From contig JANNBJ010000139.1 of assembly GCA_031385325.1 (NCBI GenBank), positions 1 to 21,231 on the forward strand: a stretch of 21,231 bases of DNA, given 5' to 3'. The DNA is from SYFY01 sp031385325. Lineage in GTDB: Bacteria > Pseudomonadota > Gammaproteobacteria > Pseudomonadales > Azotimanducaceae. The position numbers and the translations under genes were made by a program. The notes beneath the pieces are model-generated. The model ran no database searches. It was not told the DNA's origin and saw nothing but the letters and a program-made list of their open reading frames with translations. Shown here piece by piece: positions 1 through 8,506 of the stretch (position 1 is the first letter of the stretch; every line of letters starts with the position of its first letter).

Positions 1-1
1 C

Positions 2-1024
2 ACCGATCGCAAACTCGACCGTCATCTCTTCAACGAAGCGTATCTGATGCACACCAGCACCAGTCCGCAGTACGCGATCATCGCCAGCTGCGACGTCGCA
101 GCCGCCCAGATGGAAGCACCCGGTGGACCGGCACTGGTCCACGAGAGTATCCAGGAGTCGATGGATTTCCGCCGCGCCATGCGCAAGGTCGATAACGAAT
201 TTGGAGAGGGGGAGTGGTGGTTCACCGTCTGGGGACCGGACGAACTGGTGGAAGAAGGTGTTGGCGTCAGTGCGGACTGGGTGCTGAAGGCCGGAGAAAC
301 CTGGCACGGCTTTGGCGATCTGGCCGACGGATTCAATCTGCTGGACCCGATCAAGTGCACGATCATCACGCCCGGGCTCGATATGTCCGGCAAGTTCGGT
401 ACCACTGGCATTCCGGCCAGCATCGTCACCAAGTTCCTTGCCGAGCATGGCGTGGTGGTGGAAAAAACCGGTCTCTATTCATTTTTCATCATGTTCACCA
501 TCGGCATCACCAAGGGTCGCTGGAACACCCTGCTGACAGCATTGCAGCAGTTCAAGGACGACTACGACCGCAACGCATCCATGTGGCGCGTTCTACCCGA
601 ATTCTGCGCCGCACACCCACGCTACGAACGCATGGGCTTGCGCGACCTGTGTCAGGCGATTCACGACATGTACGCGGAAGTGGACATTGCCCGCATGGTC
701 ACCGAGATGTATCTGTCTGACCTGCAACCGGCGATGAAGCCCAGTGATGCGTATGCGTACATCGCGCACCGCAAGACCGAGCGCGTGGACATCGACAAAC
801 TCGAAGGACGCATCGCCACATCGCTGCTGACACCCTATCCACCCGGCATCCCGCTGCTGATTCCAGGCGAGCGTTTCAACCGCAAGATCGTTGAGTACCT
901 GCGTTTCACACGCCGGTTCAATGAGGCGTTTCCGGGCTTCGATACCGATGTGCACGGTCTTGTTGAAGACGACTCGATCCCCGGTCAGCGACGCTACTAC
1001 GTGGACTGTACCCGCGAGGAATAG
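2..1024 (+). CDS. Orn/Lys/Arg decarboxylase, C-terminal part, LdcA-like (5' end outside window)
   Basis: This is a PLP-dependent fold-type I decarboxylase acting on lysine, arginine or ornithine to give the diamine or agmatine plus CO2 in the cytoplasm. The frame is open from base 2, so the N-terminal wing domain and the PLP-lysine region (normally SxHK, just upstream of the retained part) lie outside. Visible family signatures are FNEAYLMHTSTSPQY at the left edge, AGETWHGF, LDPIKCTIITPG, the segment EKTGLYSFFIMFTIGITKG, and TPYPPGIPLLIPGE near the C-terminus, followed by the usual FPGFDTDVHG end. From memory the wording is closest to Pseudomonas LdcA, a lysine decarboxylase, but substrate cannot be fixed from this fragment. 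It ends with TAG and is followed 32 bp later by the ankyrin gene on the same strand. Family assignment is very secure; the lysine preference is inference. Confidence 0.93.
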   Translation, partial: TDRKLDRHLFNEAYLMHTSTSPQYAIIASCDVAAAQMEAPGGPALVHESIQESMDFRRAMRKVDNEFGEGEWWFTVWGPDELVEEGVGVSADWVLKAGETWHGFGDLADGFNLLDPIKCTIITPGLDMSGKFGTTGIPASIVTKFLAEHGVVVEKTGLYSFFIMFTIGITKGRWNTLLTALQQFKDDYDRNASMWRVLPEFCAAHPRYERMGLRDLCQAIHDMYAEVDIARMVTEMYLSDLQPAMKPSDAYAYIAHRKTERVDIDKLEGRIATSLLTPYPPGIPLLIPGERFNRKIVEYLRFTRRFNEAFPGFDTDVHGLVEDDSIPGQRRYYVDCTREE

Positions 1025-1056
1025 GTGAGCGGTGCCTTGTCGCTCGGGGGGCAACC

Positions 1057-1875
1057 ATGAAGATCCTGTGGTTGCTCATCACCGGAGTCTTGTCGATGAA
1101 CTCAGGCGCCGACACACTGTCCGAATTCAGTGACGCCCTTAAGGCGGGTGATGCTGCTCGGCTGGCAACACTGGTTCAACAAGCCGATGGACAGTTGCCC
1201 GGAGGATTACGCGACGAGACATTGCTGCACTCGGCAACGTCATACCTGCGGGCGGAAAATCGTCTCGCCTTGATGACCGTCCTGCTGGACGCAGGACTGA
1301 AGGTTGATGCGGCGGACTATCACGGGCTTACGCCATTACATTGGGCAGCAGGCTCCGGTTGTGTCGAGTGTGTGCAACTGCTTATTGAACACGGGGCAGA
1401 TGTGAACGCACAACGAAATGACGGACGCACGCCCCTGCATACCGCGTCCATTGAGACCATTGACTTGCTACTCGCCGCCGGCGCCGATGTCCATGCCCGC
1501 GACAAGGCCGGCTGCCTTCCACTGCATACCACCATGCTCAGCGATCCGCGCCTGATCGTTGAAGGCATTGATGTACGCAATCGATTCGGTCTCACACCTC
1601 TGCACTACGCGGCGCTGCAGCCCAATGAAGAGAAAGTCAGCTGGTTACTCGCCAACGGCGCCGATCCGGCAGCCCAGTCGACGGCAGCTTTTCGCATCAA
1701 CGAAGACCGCTCCGACGATTTTGAAGATCCCATGCATGAGTTTGCCGTGGGGTCGCGGCCTTACGATATGGCACGTTTTCGTCATGACCAGACCAAGTGG
1801 AGCACAGGGCGGTTCCGCAGCGTGATGGAAACACTCGATCAGGTGACTCCGCGGCGAGGCTGGTTCTCGAGATAA
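1057..1875 (+). CDS. Exported ankyrin-repeat protein
   Basis: The 272-residue protein begins with a short hydrophobic leader (residues 1-18, MKILWLLITG onward) that looks like a signal peptide, so it probably acts in the periplasm. Ankyrin repeats follow: a degenerate one at about 52-84, a canonical one at 88-120 (GLTPLHWAA, LLIEHGADVNAQ), a short one at 122-150 (GRTPLHTA, LLLAAGADVHARD), a broken one at about 151-176 and a last clear one at 177-208 (GLTPLHYAA, LLANGADPAAQ). The final 60 residues hold no repeat. Ankyrin repeats mediate protein-protein binding; no partner can be named. Start: ATG at 1057 after a G-run (about 1046-1051). The next gene begins 16 bp after the stop, so the two are likely co-transcribed. 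Confidence 0.85.
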   Translation: MKILWLLITGVLSMNSGADTLSEFSDALKAGDAARLATLVQQADGQLPGGLRDETLLHSATSYLRAENRLALMTVLLDAGLKVDAADYHGLTPLHWAAGSGCVECVQLLIEHGADVNAQRNDGRTPLHTASIETIDLLLAAGADVHARDKAGCLPLHTTMLSDPRLIVEGIDVRNRFGLTPLHYAALQPNEEKVSWLLANGADPAAQSTAAFRINEDRSDDFEDPMHEFAVGSRPYDMARFRHDQTKWSTGRFRSVMETLDQVTPRRGWFSR

Positions 1876-1891
1876 CAGGACAGCAAACACC

Positions 1892-3253
1892 ATGCAACCC
1901 ATATCCCTGCTGACCGGCAATCCCGGTGTGCTGGTCACACTGGCTCTGCTGATTATCGGTGGACTGGTCTCGGCCGTGGTGGGGATCGTCATGGCGCGGC
2001 AGGGCCTTTCGGTGCGACCCATGCTGTGGTTCGCGATGATCTTCAGCTTGATCGTGATCCCGCATTTTGCCTATCACCTGCATGTCGCACTGCAGAAAGT
2101 ATCTGCGCTAGAGAAAACGTCGACGCCTCAGAGCAACGTCGCGTCGGACGAATGGTGGGCATCTCTGACCACACCACCCAGCACGTCCGAAACCACTGCG
2201 CGTTACTTCGGCTCTGATACTACTGCTGCCACCGATACCCCCGATACCCCCGATACCCCAGACACGATGATCAGCGATGTATCGAGGATGTTCGATCCGT
2301 TGCCTGTCAAAACACGCTGGGCACGATTCGCCATTCTTCCCGACGGACGTACCACGATCATTGCCGCCTTCAACAGTGACGAAGACGCCGAAGCGGCTGT
2401 AGTCGGCTATCTGACCCTCAGTGGTCTTGCAGACATGGCTCGCGGTAACTCAAAAACCGGGTTCACCGCGACACGCGTCACCGGAGAAGAGATTTTTGTC
2501 CACCGCGCAGGCCGACATCTGGGCGTCTGGACCGGACCGGATCAACAGGCGCTCAATCGTAATGTCCTCAGTAGCACGTTCTACCAAGCCACTCGAGGCA
2601 TGTCCGCGGAGGAGGCACGTGTGGCCGCTGGTGGACCGCCGTTGGGGTTGTCCTGGCCCAGTGCCATCGCGTTGCTCGCGGCCTACACGCTTTTCGTCGC
2701 CGTAGTCTTCATCAAAGGGGCAGCCTGGGCCGCCGCAGTTCCAGCCGGTAGCCTCGACACGGCTGACAACCCGGTTCTGCGTTCACGACTGCTGCAATTG
2801 AACAGCACCGATATTCCCATGACCATTGAACCCGGCCGCAATCCCGATGAAATCATCGTGGCATGGCGCTATGGCGACAGCCGATGGATCGACCACACAC
2901 GCCTGCATGGCGTAAAGCGGGTGCATAGACTGGTGTTGCGACTGGACCAGGGTTCTCGATCTGTCTTCGTCAGCGAGTATGTGAGCCGATACGATGCGTC
3001 GGTCGGGCCAGGCGACGCATCATTCGACTGGGTCTTCATGACCGGCATCACGTTCTTCCAGCGTGAACGGCAAACGGTGTTCGGCATCGTCCTGGATGAC
3101 GAGTTGCAACCAACCGGTGATCTCAGTCACACGTGGTCCTTCGACATGCGGGAAATGACCTCTCCCCTCATCAATATCGTCAACGGTTCCGGATGGGGAT
3201 GGCGACCGGTGCTGTGGGATGCTCCGCCGGCCTTGCGCTGGCTTTCGACATGA
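1892..3253 (+). CDS. Membrane protein of unknown function with three predicted segments
   Basis: I do not recognise this 453-residue protein. Two hydrophobic segments lie near the N-terminus (about residues 8-32 and 40-60). A linker carries the DTP tandem repeat (about 114-125). A soluble region of about 130 residues follows (RWARFAILPDGRTTIIAAF onward), then a third hydrophobic segment near 250-275 (IALLAAYTLFVAVVF), and a C-terminal soluble region of about 180 residues with many aromatic residues and no catalytic motif I can name. If the segments are real, the middle and C-terminal soluble regions face opposite sides of the membrane. Start ATG 1892 has AGGA at 1877-1880. It follows the ankyrin gene closely, so the two may form a pair. 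Confidence 0.8.
   Translation: MQPISLLTGNPGVLVTLALLIIGGLVSAVVGIVMARQGLSVRPMLWFAMIFSLIVIPHFAYHLHVALQKVSALEKTSTPQSNVASDEWWASLTTPPSTSETTARYFGSDTTAATDTPDTPDTPDTMISDVSRMFDPLPVKTRWARFAILPDGRTTIIAAFNSDEDAEAAVVGYLTLSGLADMARGNSKTGFTATRVTGEEIFVHRAGRHLGVWTGPDQQALNRNVLSSTFYQATRGMSAEEARVAAGGPPLGLSWPSAIALLAAYTLFVAVVFIKGAAWAAAVPAGSLDTADNPVLRSRLLQLNSTDIPMTIEPGRNPDEIIVAWRYGDSRWIDHTRLHGVKRVHRLVLRLDQGSRSVFVSEYVSRYDASVGPGDASFDWVFMTGITFFQRERQTVFGIVLDDELQPTGDLSHTWSFDMREMTSPLINIVNGSGWGWRPVLWDAPPALRWLST
2234..2260 (+). repeat. 9-bp tandem repeat, three units, in frame
   Basis: The unit GATACCCCC is present three times in a row (the third ends in A), followed by a decayed GACAC. It is in frame and encodes repeating Asp-Thr-Pro in the linker between the N-terminal membrane segments and the first soluble region of the membrane protein. 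Changes in copy number would lengthen or shorten the linker without shifting the frame. Confidence 0.9.
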
Positions 3254-3449
3254 CCGACAAACGGATAATTGTCGCGATAGTTGCAGACGATTCAACTGTT
3301 CTCCGCTCAGCTCAGTTCAATCATTTGCAGGAATCGGCTGAGTCGTTTCGGGTGTGAACGCGGGCATGACGGATAGCAGATATCCCACAGAGATCGGTTA
3401 GTGACGCGCGTAACATGCTCGATCAAGATGACCCTGGCACCGCATCGAA

Positions 3450-3905
3450 ATGTCTAACGGATCTGAACGAACCGGTTACACGCTGATCGAATTGATGATC
3501 ATCGTTGCCGTCATCGCCTTGCTCGCAGCAATTGCCCTGCCGCTGTACGGCTCGTACACCGGAACAGCTCAGGCGGCGAAGATACTGCACCACTTCGATC
3601 AGGGTGTGCGCGAGACGCACCAGGTGCTGATCAACGATCGCACACGGGTTTCCTTCGATCGGCCCTCGCTACTGCCTGCGTCTACCGCTGCATGGATCGA
3701 TATGCTGGCCGGAGAACAGAGCACCGCCCCAGGAGGTGGGCCAGCGTTTATTGCCGGTGACACTGGAGATCCAGACCACGGCGCAATCGGTGTTCTGTTC
3801 GATGCTGCTGACGCAAGCATTTCCCTGGTACGACCGGCCTACCAGGGTCTTGCAGCCGCCCGAGCGCTGGTTACGGTTGATGGCGTGACTCATACCACGC
3901 CCTGA
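3450..3905 (+). CDS. Type IV pilin-like (prepilin) protein
   Basis: The 151-residue protein has a textbook prepilin leader: a short hydrophilic peptide ending in Gly9, then YTLIEL with Glu at mature position +5 (E14), followed by a hydrophobic helix (about 15-33). PilD would be expected to cleave after Gly9 and methylate Tyr10. The mature part is about 142 residues and contains no cysteine, so it lacks the C-terminal disulfide loop of major PilA pilins. It is more likely a minor pilin or pseudopilin. No other pilus or type II secretion gene lies in the window. Start ATG 3450 has no good ribosome binding site. The 196-bp gap before it (3254-3449) holds no gene or convincing signal that I can see. 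Confidence 0.85.
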   Translation: MSNGSERTGYTLIELMIIVAVIALLAAIALPLYGSYTGTAQAAKILHHFDQGVRETHQVLINDRTRVSFDRPSLLPASTAAWIDMLAGEQSTAPGGGPAFIAGDTGDPDHGAIGVLFDAADASISLVRPAYQGLAAARALVTVDGVTHTTP

Positions 3906-4003
3906 CAGATCTCGTAGGGAATGATGGGCCGAGGAACACGCGACGCTCTGCTCGGGCGCTCGCGCACCGATGGGACTACAATGAACAGATCCTGTCAGCA
4001 TCC

Positions 4004-4414
4004 ATGATCAACTTGACCACCCGCTACAAGACTGCCCGCTGTGTTCTGCATCGTAACGGCCACTTTCTGCTCGCCGTGCATTCCAGCTTCTGGCGCAAGA
4101 CGCCCAGGCGCTGGGGACTTCCTGGTGGTGGTGTCGAGTGGGGCGAGAAGCCGGAGGCGGCTGTCCGTCGCGAACTGTGGGAGGAGCTTAATTTCCATGT
4201 TGGCGCGCTGACTCCCATCGGTCGATTTGATTACAAACGAGCCGCCCACATGGTGTACGCCGCTGAAACCGACATCCACGAATTTGACTGGGATGATACC
4301 GAACTGGTCGAACTGCGCTGGTTCTCGATGGCCGAGATCGAACAGCTGGCTGAGGATCAACTCCTGCACGCAGGATACGAGCTGGACGCGGTCCGCGCTG
4401 CGGCGCGCAACTGA
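4004..4414 (+). CDS. Nudix hydrolase
   Basis: The 136-residue protein is one Nudix domain, which hydrolyses a nucleoside diphosphate linked to another moiety using Mg2+. The Nudix box is complete at residues 42-64: Gly42, Glu48, Arg56-Glu57, and the metal-binding pair Glu60-Glu61. Only the penultimate Gly is replaced by Asn63. The preceding RRWGLPGGGVEWGE is typical. The length fits a stand-alone housekeeping Nudix protein, and the substrate cannot be read from the sequence. A TACAAT hexamer at 3977-3982 lies 21 bp before the ATG and could be a -10 element, but I see no fitting -35. It is separated from both neighbours by about 80-100 bp and is probably monocistronic. Confidence 0.93.
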   Translation: MINLTTRYKTARCVLHRNGHFLLAVHSSFWRKTPRRWGLPGGGVEWGEKPEAAVRRELWEELNFHVGALTPIGRFDYKRAAHMVYAAETDIHEFDWDDTELVELRWFSMAEIEQLAEDQLLHAGYELDAVRAAARN

Positions 4415-4491
4415 TGTCTTTGTCGCATAGCTGAACTCAGCCGCTTCACCTATCATCGAGATGTCACGGCTGCTTGAACGGAGATCGACCC

Positions 4492-5283
4492 ATGTACCAG
4501 CGTCCTTCTGAGCCACTGAGCATTGGTGGTGTACTCGACAATGGCATTGCGCTGTTCAAGGCCAGTATGGCCAAGACCTTTCCGCTGGCGTTGGTGGGTG
4601 GCCTTCTGTCTACTCTGCCCGAACTCGTTACTCGGTTGACTGGTCTTGGCTCACTTCAAGGCGCGCTCGTTGGTGGCAACATCGCCCTTCCGCTTGGGGT
4701 GGTCGCCGTCACTTCCCTGCTGACGATGGCCGCGTATCTGGGAGTACTATCGATACAGGATGCAATTTCCAACAATCGCTCCATGGCGATTGACGAGGCA
4801 GTACTTGCGGGCCTGACAAGGTTGCCAGCCATGCTTGGCGCATCGATCCTGTATGGTATCGCCGTCGTGTTCGGCATGATCCTGCTGGTCGTGCCAGGCA
4901 TCATTATTTCTGTGTACTGGATTCTCTATACGATCGCTGTCATTGGCGATCGAAAGGGTCCAGTGCAAAGCCTCGGTTACAGCTACCAGCTGATCAAAGG
5001 CTACTGGTGGCGCACAGCCACGATCCTTGGTGTACTCGGCATTATTGCCATGGTGTTGTACACAGCACTGATCATGTTCGTGGCCGGCGGGGTTATCGGC
5101 GGTGTGATGGAAAGCGAGGAATCAATGGGATTGCTCATCTTCACATTTGTCGTTACCCCGCTTATTGCCGCGGTGCTGACGCCATTTTTCTACGCCATCC
5201 TGCTGGTGACGTACAACGATCTCAAACTGCGCCGAGGTGGGGACGATTTGCTTCGGCGCGCGGAGCTATCCGTCAGCGCCTGA
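4492..5283 (+). CDS. Polytopic membrane protein, YciC/BPSS1780-like (GPDPase membrane-domain type)
   Basis: The 263-residue protein is almost entirely hydrophobic, with about five or six membrane helices and a short soluble N-terminus. The stretch VVPGIIISVYWILYTIAVIGDRKGP followed by SLGYSYQLIKGYWWRT (split here for length) is the signature of the YciC / DUF975 / glycerophosphodiester phosphodiesterase membrane-domain group, where a helix ends in VPGI, then YW, then a charged K/R-G and KG-WWR motif. There is no catalytic domain. I chose ATG 4492 because GGAG at 4480-4483 is spaced 8 bp from it; an in-frame TTG at 4474 is unlikely. It is 20 bp upstream of the DUF4129 gene and appears to be the first gene of the MoxR module. 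Confidence 0.82.
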   Translation: MYQRPSEPLSIGGVLDNGIALFKASMAKTFPLALVGGLLSTLPELVTRLTGLGSLQGALVGGNIALPLGVVAVTSLLTMAAYLGVLSIQDAISNNRSMAIDEAVLAGLTRLPAMLGASILYGIAVVFGMILLVVPGIIISVYWILYTIAVIGDRKGPVQSLGYSYQLIKGYWWRTATILGVLGIIAMVLYTALIMFVAGGVIGGVMESEESMGLLIFTFVVTPLIAAVLTPFFYAILLVTYNDLKLRRGGDDLLRRAELSVSA

Positions 5284-5303
5284 AATCTGGCAAACATCGA
5301 CCA

Positions 5304-6272
5304 GTGTCGTATCTACCACGCGTGCGTTCGATCCATGGGCTGACCTGGTCCATTGCTGCCTTGTGGGTCATCTGCATCTGGTCTGCAAATGTCCGCGCCG
5401 AAACTCCTCTCACCTCTCTTACCTCTCTCACCTCTCTCGCCGATGACTGCCAAACCCGGCTGGCGCTGCAACAGGACACCGACAGCGAAGAACTCCTCAC
5501 CGCATCAGTCTGTCCCGAATTCATCACCGCACTACGTGACAGCCAATGGCGAGATACGCTATTCGAAACCACCCCGGACACACTGACCATCGAGCAGGTT
5601 CGGGACTTGGCTATCCTGACTGAACGCTACACAGCACCCGCACAGGCCAATCCAGCCTTGAGTCGACAGTCTCTCGATGCCATTCTCGAAGCGCTGCCAG
5701 AAGAGCACATCGAAGAACGTTCCATGTGGGATCGAATCTGGGACTGGATCAAGGCTCAGTTCGAAGCACAAACGCAAACAGATCTCTCGACGCTGCTTTC
5801 GAAGTTTACCGGCTGGATAGACGCAGACTGGGTCTTGTTCATCATCCAGCTGGGTTTTGGTGCAGCCGCCGTAGCTGCGGTGGTTATCTTCATTCGAGAA
5901 CTGCGCAGGGCTGGTGTGTTCGGCAAGCGAAACAAACCGGTCGACGTCGCGGATCGTCGTTCTGCGCCCAGGCCCGACGACACCACTGTGGTCGTTCCGC
6001 TGAAACTGCAACCGGCTGCACTGCTGGGGGCAGTAGTTGCTCGATTGCGAGGTGATGCACTGCCACCAGAAGCGCCCAGCATGACGGTCAACGAAATCAG
6101 GCGGCAGGTCACTGCCCTGACCGACCCTGTGCAAGCGCAGATATCCAGCCTTGCCACGGGTACTGAACGAATTGCTTACGCCGATTGGCAGCCGGACGAT
6201 TCGCAGCTGCGCGAGCTGGTCTTCGCTGGAGAAACCCTGTTGCAGGAACTGTCACGCAAGGGTGGCACATGA
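5304..6272 (+). CDS. DUF4129-type envelope protein of the MoxR module
   Basis: This protein of about 322 residues has a signal peptide (hydrophobic core ALWVICIWSANVRA, likely cleaved near residue 31), a soluble periplasmic region, one internal membrane helix (about residues 178-195, LFIIQLGFGAAAVAAVVIF) and a cytoplasmic tail. The tail ends in the DUF4129 pattern: a TVNEIRRQV helix, an ERIAYADW segment, then ELVFAGETLLQEL. I infer GTG 5304 as the start, because it gives a proper signal peptide and sits 20 bp after the previous stop; the longer open frame overlaps the upstream gene and is not credible. The ribosome binding site is weak, so coupling to the upstream gene is plausible. Its stop overlaps the next start as ATGA. 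A TSL tandem repeat lies just after the signal peptide. The role of DUF4129 is unknown; it co-occurs with MoxR and DUF58. Confidence 0.8.
   Translation: MSYLPRVRSIHGLTWSIAALWVICIWSANVRAETPLTSLTSLTSLADDCQTRLALQQDTDSEELLTASVCPEFITALRDSQWRDTLFETTPDTLTIEQVRDLAILTERYTAPAQANPALSRQSLDAILEALPEEHIEERSMWDRIWDWIKAQFEAQTQTDLSTLLSKFTGWIDADWVLFIIQLGFGAAAVAAVVIFIRELRRAGVFGKRNKPVDVADRRSAPRPDDTTVVVPLKLQPAALLGAVVARLRGDALPPEAPSMTVNEIRRQVTALTDPVQAQISSLATGTERIAYADWQPDDSQLRELVFAGETLLQELSRKGGT
5412..5438 (+). repeat. 9-bp tandem repeat, three units, in frame
   Basis: Three units of ACCTCTCTY encode Thr-Ser-Leu three times directly after the signal peptide of the DUF4129 protein. It is in frame and in a position where length change would probably be tolerated. 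It has the same period as the DTP repeat at 2234-2260 but an unrelated sequence. Confidence 0.85.
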
Positions 6273-7519
6273 GCGAACGGATGCAGAACATCGCTGGTCT
6301 GCTGGCCGCCATGTATATCACCTGGCTGCTGCTGTTTCAGCAATCCGCACCACCTCCCCCATCAAGACCCACCACCCTCGATCTCAAGGATTATGGTGTT
6401 GCCGCACTGCATCGCTGGCTCGACGCTGCCGAAGTGCCAACAAAAAGCTGGCAACAAAGCTGGTTTGATCTCGATGATGGGACGCTACCGCCTGACGGGA
6501 ACCTGCTGCTGACGACCCTGCCTCACGACGTGCACGCCGCAAACGGGGAGGTTGACGCGTTGCTGGAGTGGGTCCGGCAAGGCAATACGCTCATCATCAA
6601 TGCCGCACTCAACGATACCCCGAACTGGATCCTCTCCTATAACAACGAAATGCTCGAAGAGTTCGAAACCCTGACCGGAGTTCCCGTTTCCGAAGTCGAA
6701 CAGGAGGAGCATGCTGGCAATACTTCCGAAACGCTGGCCTCCGGCGCCACCCTGGTTCTGGACCCCGTGGCCGGGCATCCGCTGATGACGGGAGTGGATG
6801 AGCTTGTCTTCTTCACCGACACCAGCACCGAGTTCTGGTTGCCTGAGTTGTCTGACGAGACACCCCTGCTGCTGCAGGCAGCAACCGAGCGCTCGACCAA
6901 AGCACCCGGCATCTGGGAAATCACCCGGGGGAAAGGGCACATCATCGTCATGGCAAGTTCATCCCTCTTCTCGAACCAGGCACTGCAAAACGAGGGCAAT
7001 GCTCAGCTCGTTCGTAATCTGGTCGGCCTTCGACTGCAAGGGCGAGGGCAGGAGCAGGAACAAGGGGTGTGGCTGTTCGACGACTATCGGCTTGGTATCG
7101 GCGCTTATGATGACCCTTCCCGATTTTATCGCGATGAACGTCTTTGGCACTCGATCGGCTTTCTGCTGGCGGGCTGGCTCATCTATCTGCTCACGACGGA
7201 CGGCCGGTTGACCAAACCGCGGCCAGCGGATTCCCGACCCAGACTTGGAGATCATATCCGGGCAATGGGCGGGCTACTGGCACGCAAGCTCGACAAGGTC
7301 ACTTTTGGTCGCCAGATGCTCGCGGTATGGGAAAAGGAACAGCGAGCGGCCGACAGTGATTCCATCGATCCGTGGTCGCGGCTCGAGTCACACCCCACAT
7401 TCGACCCGGACTTGCTCGCGGCACTCAAGCGTGATGCCAGTCTGTTGGCGGCCGGCAAGCCGGTCGCGTTGCGTGAACTCCACAACAATCTCAGGAAAGC
7501 GAGGCAATCATTCCGATGA
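6269..7519 (+). CDS. DUF4350 membrane protein of the MoxR module
   Basis: This 416-residue protein has an N-terminal membrane anchor (residues about 8-23, IAGLLAAMYITWLLLF). A large periplasmic domain of the DUF4350 type follows, with LDLKDYGVAALHRWL, then LLLTTLPHDVH and VRQGNTLIINAAL, resembling a GATase-like fold without an obvious catalytic triad. A second helix near residue 292-308 (SIGFLLAGWLIYLLT) and a C-terminal cytoplasmic tail complete it. ATG 6269 overlaps the DUF4129 stop as ATGA, which decides the start against the longer open frame from 6185, and its own stop overlaps the MoxR start in the same way. In MoxR clusters this is usually the neighbour immediately before moxR. Its biochemical role is not known. 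Confidence 0.85.
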   Translation: MSERMQNIAGLLAAMYITWLLLFQQSAPPPPSRPTTLDLKDYGVAALHRWLDAAEVPTKSWQQSWFDLDDGTLPPDGNLLLTTLPHDVHAANGEVDALLEWVRQGNTLIINAALNDTPNWILSYNNEMLEEFETLTGVPVSEVEQEEHAGNTSETLASGATLVLDPVAGHPLMTGVDELVFFTDTSTEFWLPELSDETPLLLQAATERSTKAPGIWEITRGKGHIIVMASSSLFSNQALQNEGNAQLVRNLVGLRLQGRGQEQEQGVWLFDDYRLGIGAYDDPSRFYRDERLWHSIGFLLAGWLIYLLTTDGRLTKPRPADSRPRLGDHIRAMGGLLARKLDKVTFGRQMLAVWEKEQRAADSDSIDPWSRLESHPTFDPDLLAALKRDASLLAAGKPVALRELHNNLRKARQSFR

Positions 7520-8466
7520 CAAGTGCTGCCGTTCAACTCAAGGATCACCTGCAACAGGAACTTGGACGAGTTGCGTTCGGAGTCAGCGAGACCATTCATG
7601 CACTGACCCTGGCCTTGATCGGCCGGGGACATCTGCTGCTGGAAGGTCCGCCCGGTCTTGGCAAAACCTTGCTTGGCCGCCACTTTGCGCATTTGTTGGG
7701 CGGTCGTTTCAATCGTATCCAGGGCACCGCTGACCTGATGCCCTCGGATATCACTGGCGTACACGTCTATAACACCGCCACCAGCACCTTTGTGTTCCAG
7801 CCTGGTCCCTTGTTTGCGGATGTTGTACTGGTGGATGAAATCAATCGCGCCGGACCGAAAACCCAGTCCGCCCTGCTCGAGGCCATGGAAGAGCGTCAGG
7901 TGAGCGTTGATCGCGAAACGTTCCGGTTAAGCGATAACTTCCTCGTCATCGCGACTCAGAACCCGCGTGAGTTCGAAGGCACCTACGCATTGCCGGAATC
8001 GCAACTCGATCGTTTCATGATCGCAAGCCGCCTGTCCTACCCGGCCCGCACTGATGAACTGCGTATTCTCGATGTGTACAACCTGCCCGATGCACGTGTG
8101 CGCACTGAACTCACCACGCTTGAACTGATTCCCGACGGACTGATCGCCTCAGCGCGCAACGAACTCGCTAACGTCCATGTTTCAGAAGCGCTGATGGGTT
8201 ACGTGCTTGACCTCGCTGTCGCCACGCGGTCCAGCAACCGCATCGGTCTTGGCCTCTCAACTCGCGGCGCACTGGCTCTGGCAACTGCCGCGCGCATCGA
8301 AGCCGCGCTCCGAGGTGGCGACCATGTGTTGCCGGATGACGTCAAACGTGTCGCGCCGTGGGTACTGCGCCATCGCCTCATCCTCTCGCCGGACGCAGTT
8401 CTCGACGGGATCAGCGCACAGGATGAAGTTGATCGATTGCTGAATCAGGTGCCTGTGCCGCGTTGA
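7516..8466 (+). CDS. MoxR-family AAA+ ATPase
   Basis: The 316-residue protein is a cytoplasmic AAA+ ATPase of the MoxR family. It shows Walker A GPPGLGKT (44-51), Walker B VVLVDEIN (103-110), the QSALLEAMEERQVSV segment, sensor 1 ATQNP (146-150), the EGTYALPESQLDRF motif with arginine-finger candidate Arg166, and a C-terminal lid with the usual STRGALAL sequence. Length is typical. MoxR proteins are thought to act as chaperones on vWA-domain partners, here presumably the DUF58 protein encoded directly downstream. It is coupled to DUF4350 by an ATGA overlap. Confidence 0.96.
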   Translation: MTSAAVQLKDHLQQELGRVAFGVSETIHALTLALIGRGHLLLEGPPGLGKTLLGRHFAHLLGGRFNRIQGTADLMPSDITGVHVYNTATSTFVFQPGPLFADVVLVDEINRAGPKTQSALLEAMEERQVSVDRETFRLSDNFLVIATQNPREFEGTYALPESQLDRFMIASRLSYPARTDELRILDVYNLPDARVRTELTTLELIPDGLIASARNELANVHVSEALMGYVLDLAVATRSSNRIGLGLSTRGALALATAARIEAALRGGDHVLPDDVKRVAPWVLRHRLILSPDAVLDGISAQDEVDRLLNQVPVPR

Positions 8467-8506
8467 ATAACTTGTCAGGTCTTTCCCGGTCGAGAACCCT
8501 GACCAT

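Noticed and set aside
3977..3982. TACAAT as a full sigma-70 promoter for the Nudix gene
   Set aside because: The hexamer is good but no -35 match lies at 16-18 bp; it is kept only as a note in the Nudix entry.
5007..5303. N-terminal extension of the DUF4129 frame
   Set aside because: It overlaps the YciC-like gene in another frame and would place about 100 hydrophilic residues before a clear signal peptide; GTG 5304 is the better start.
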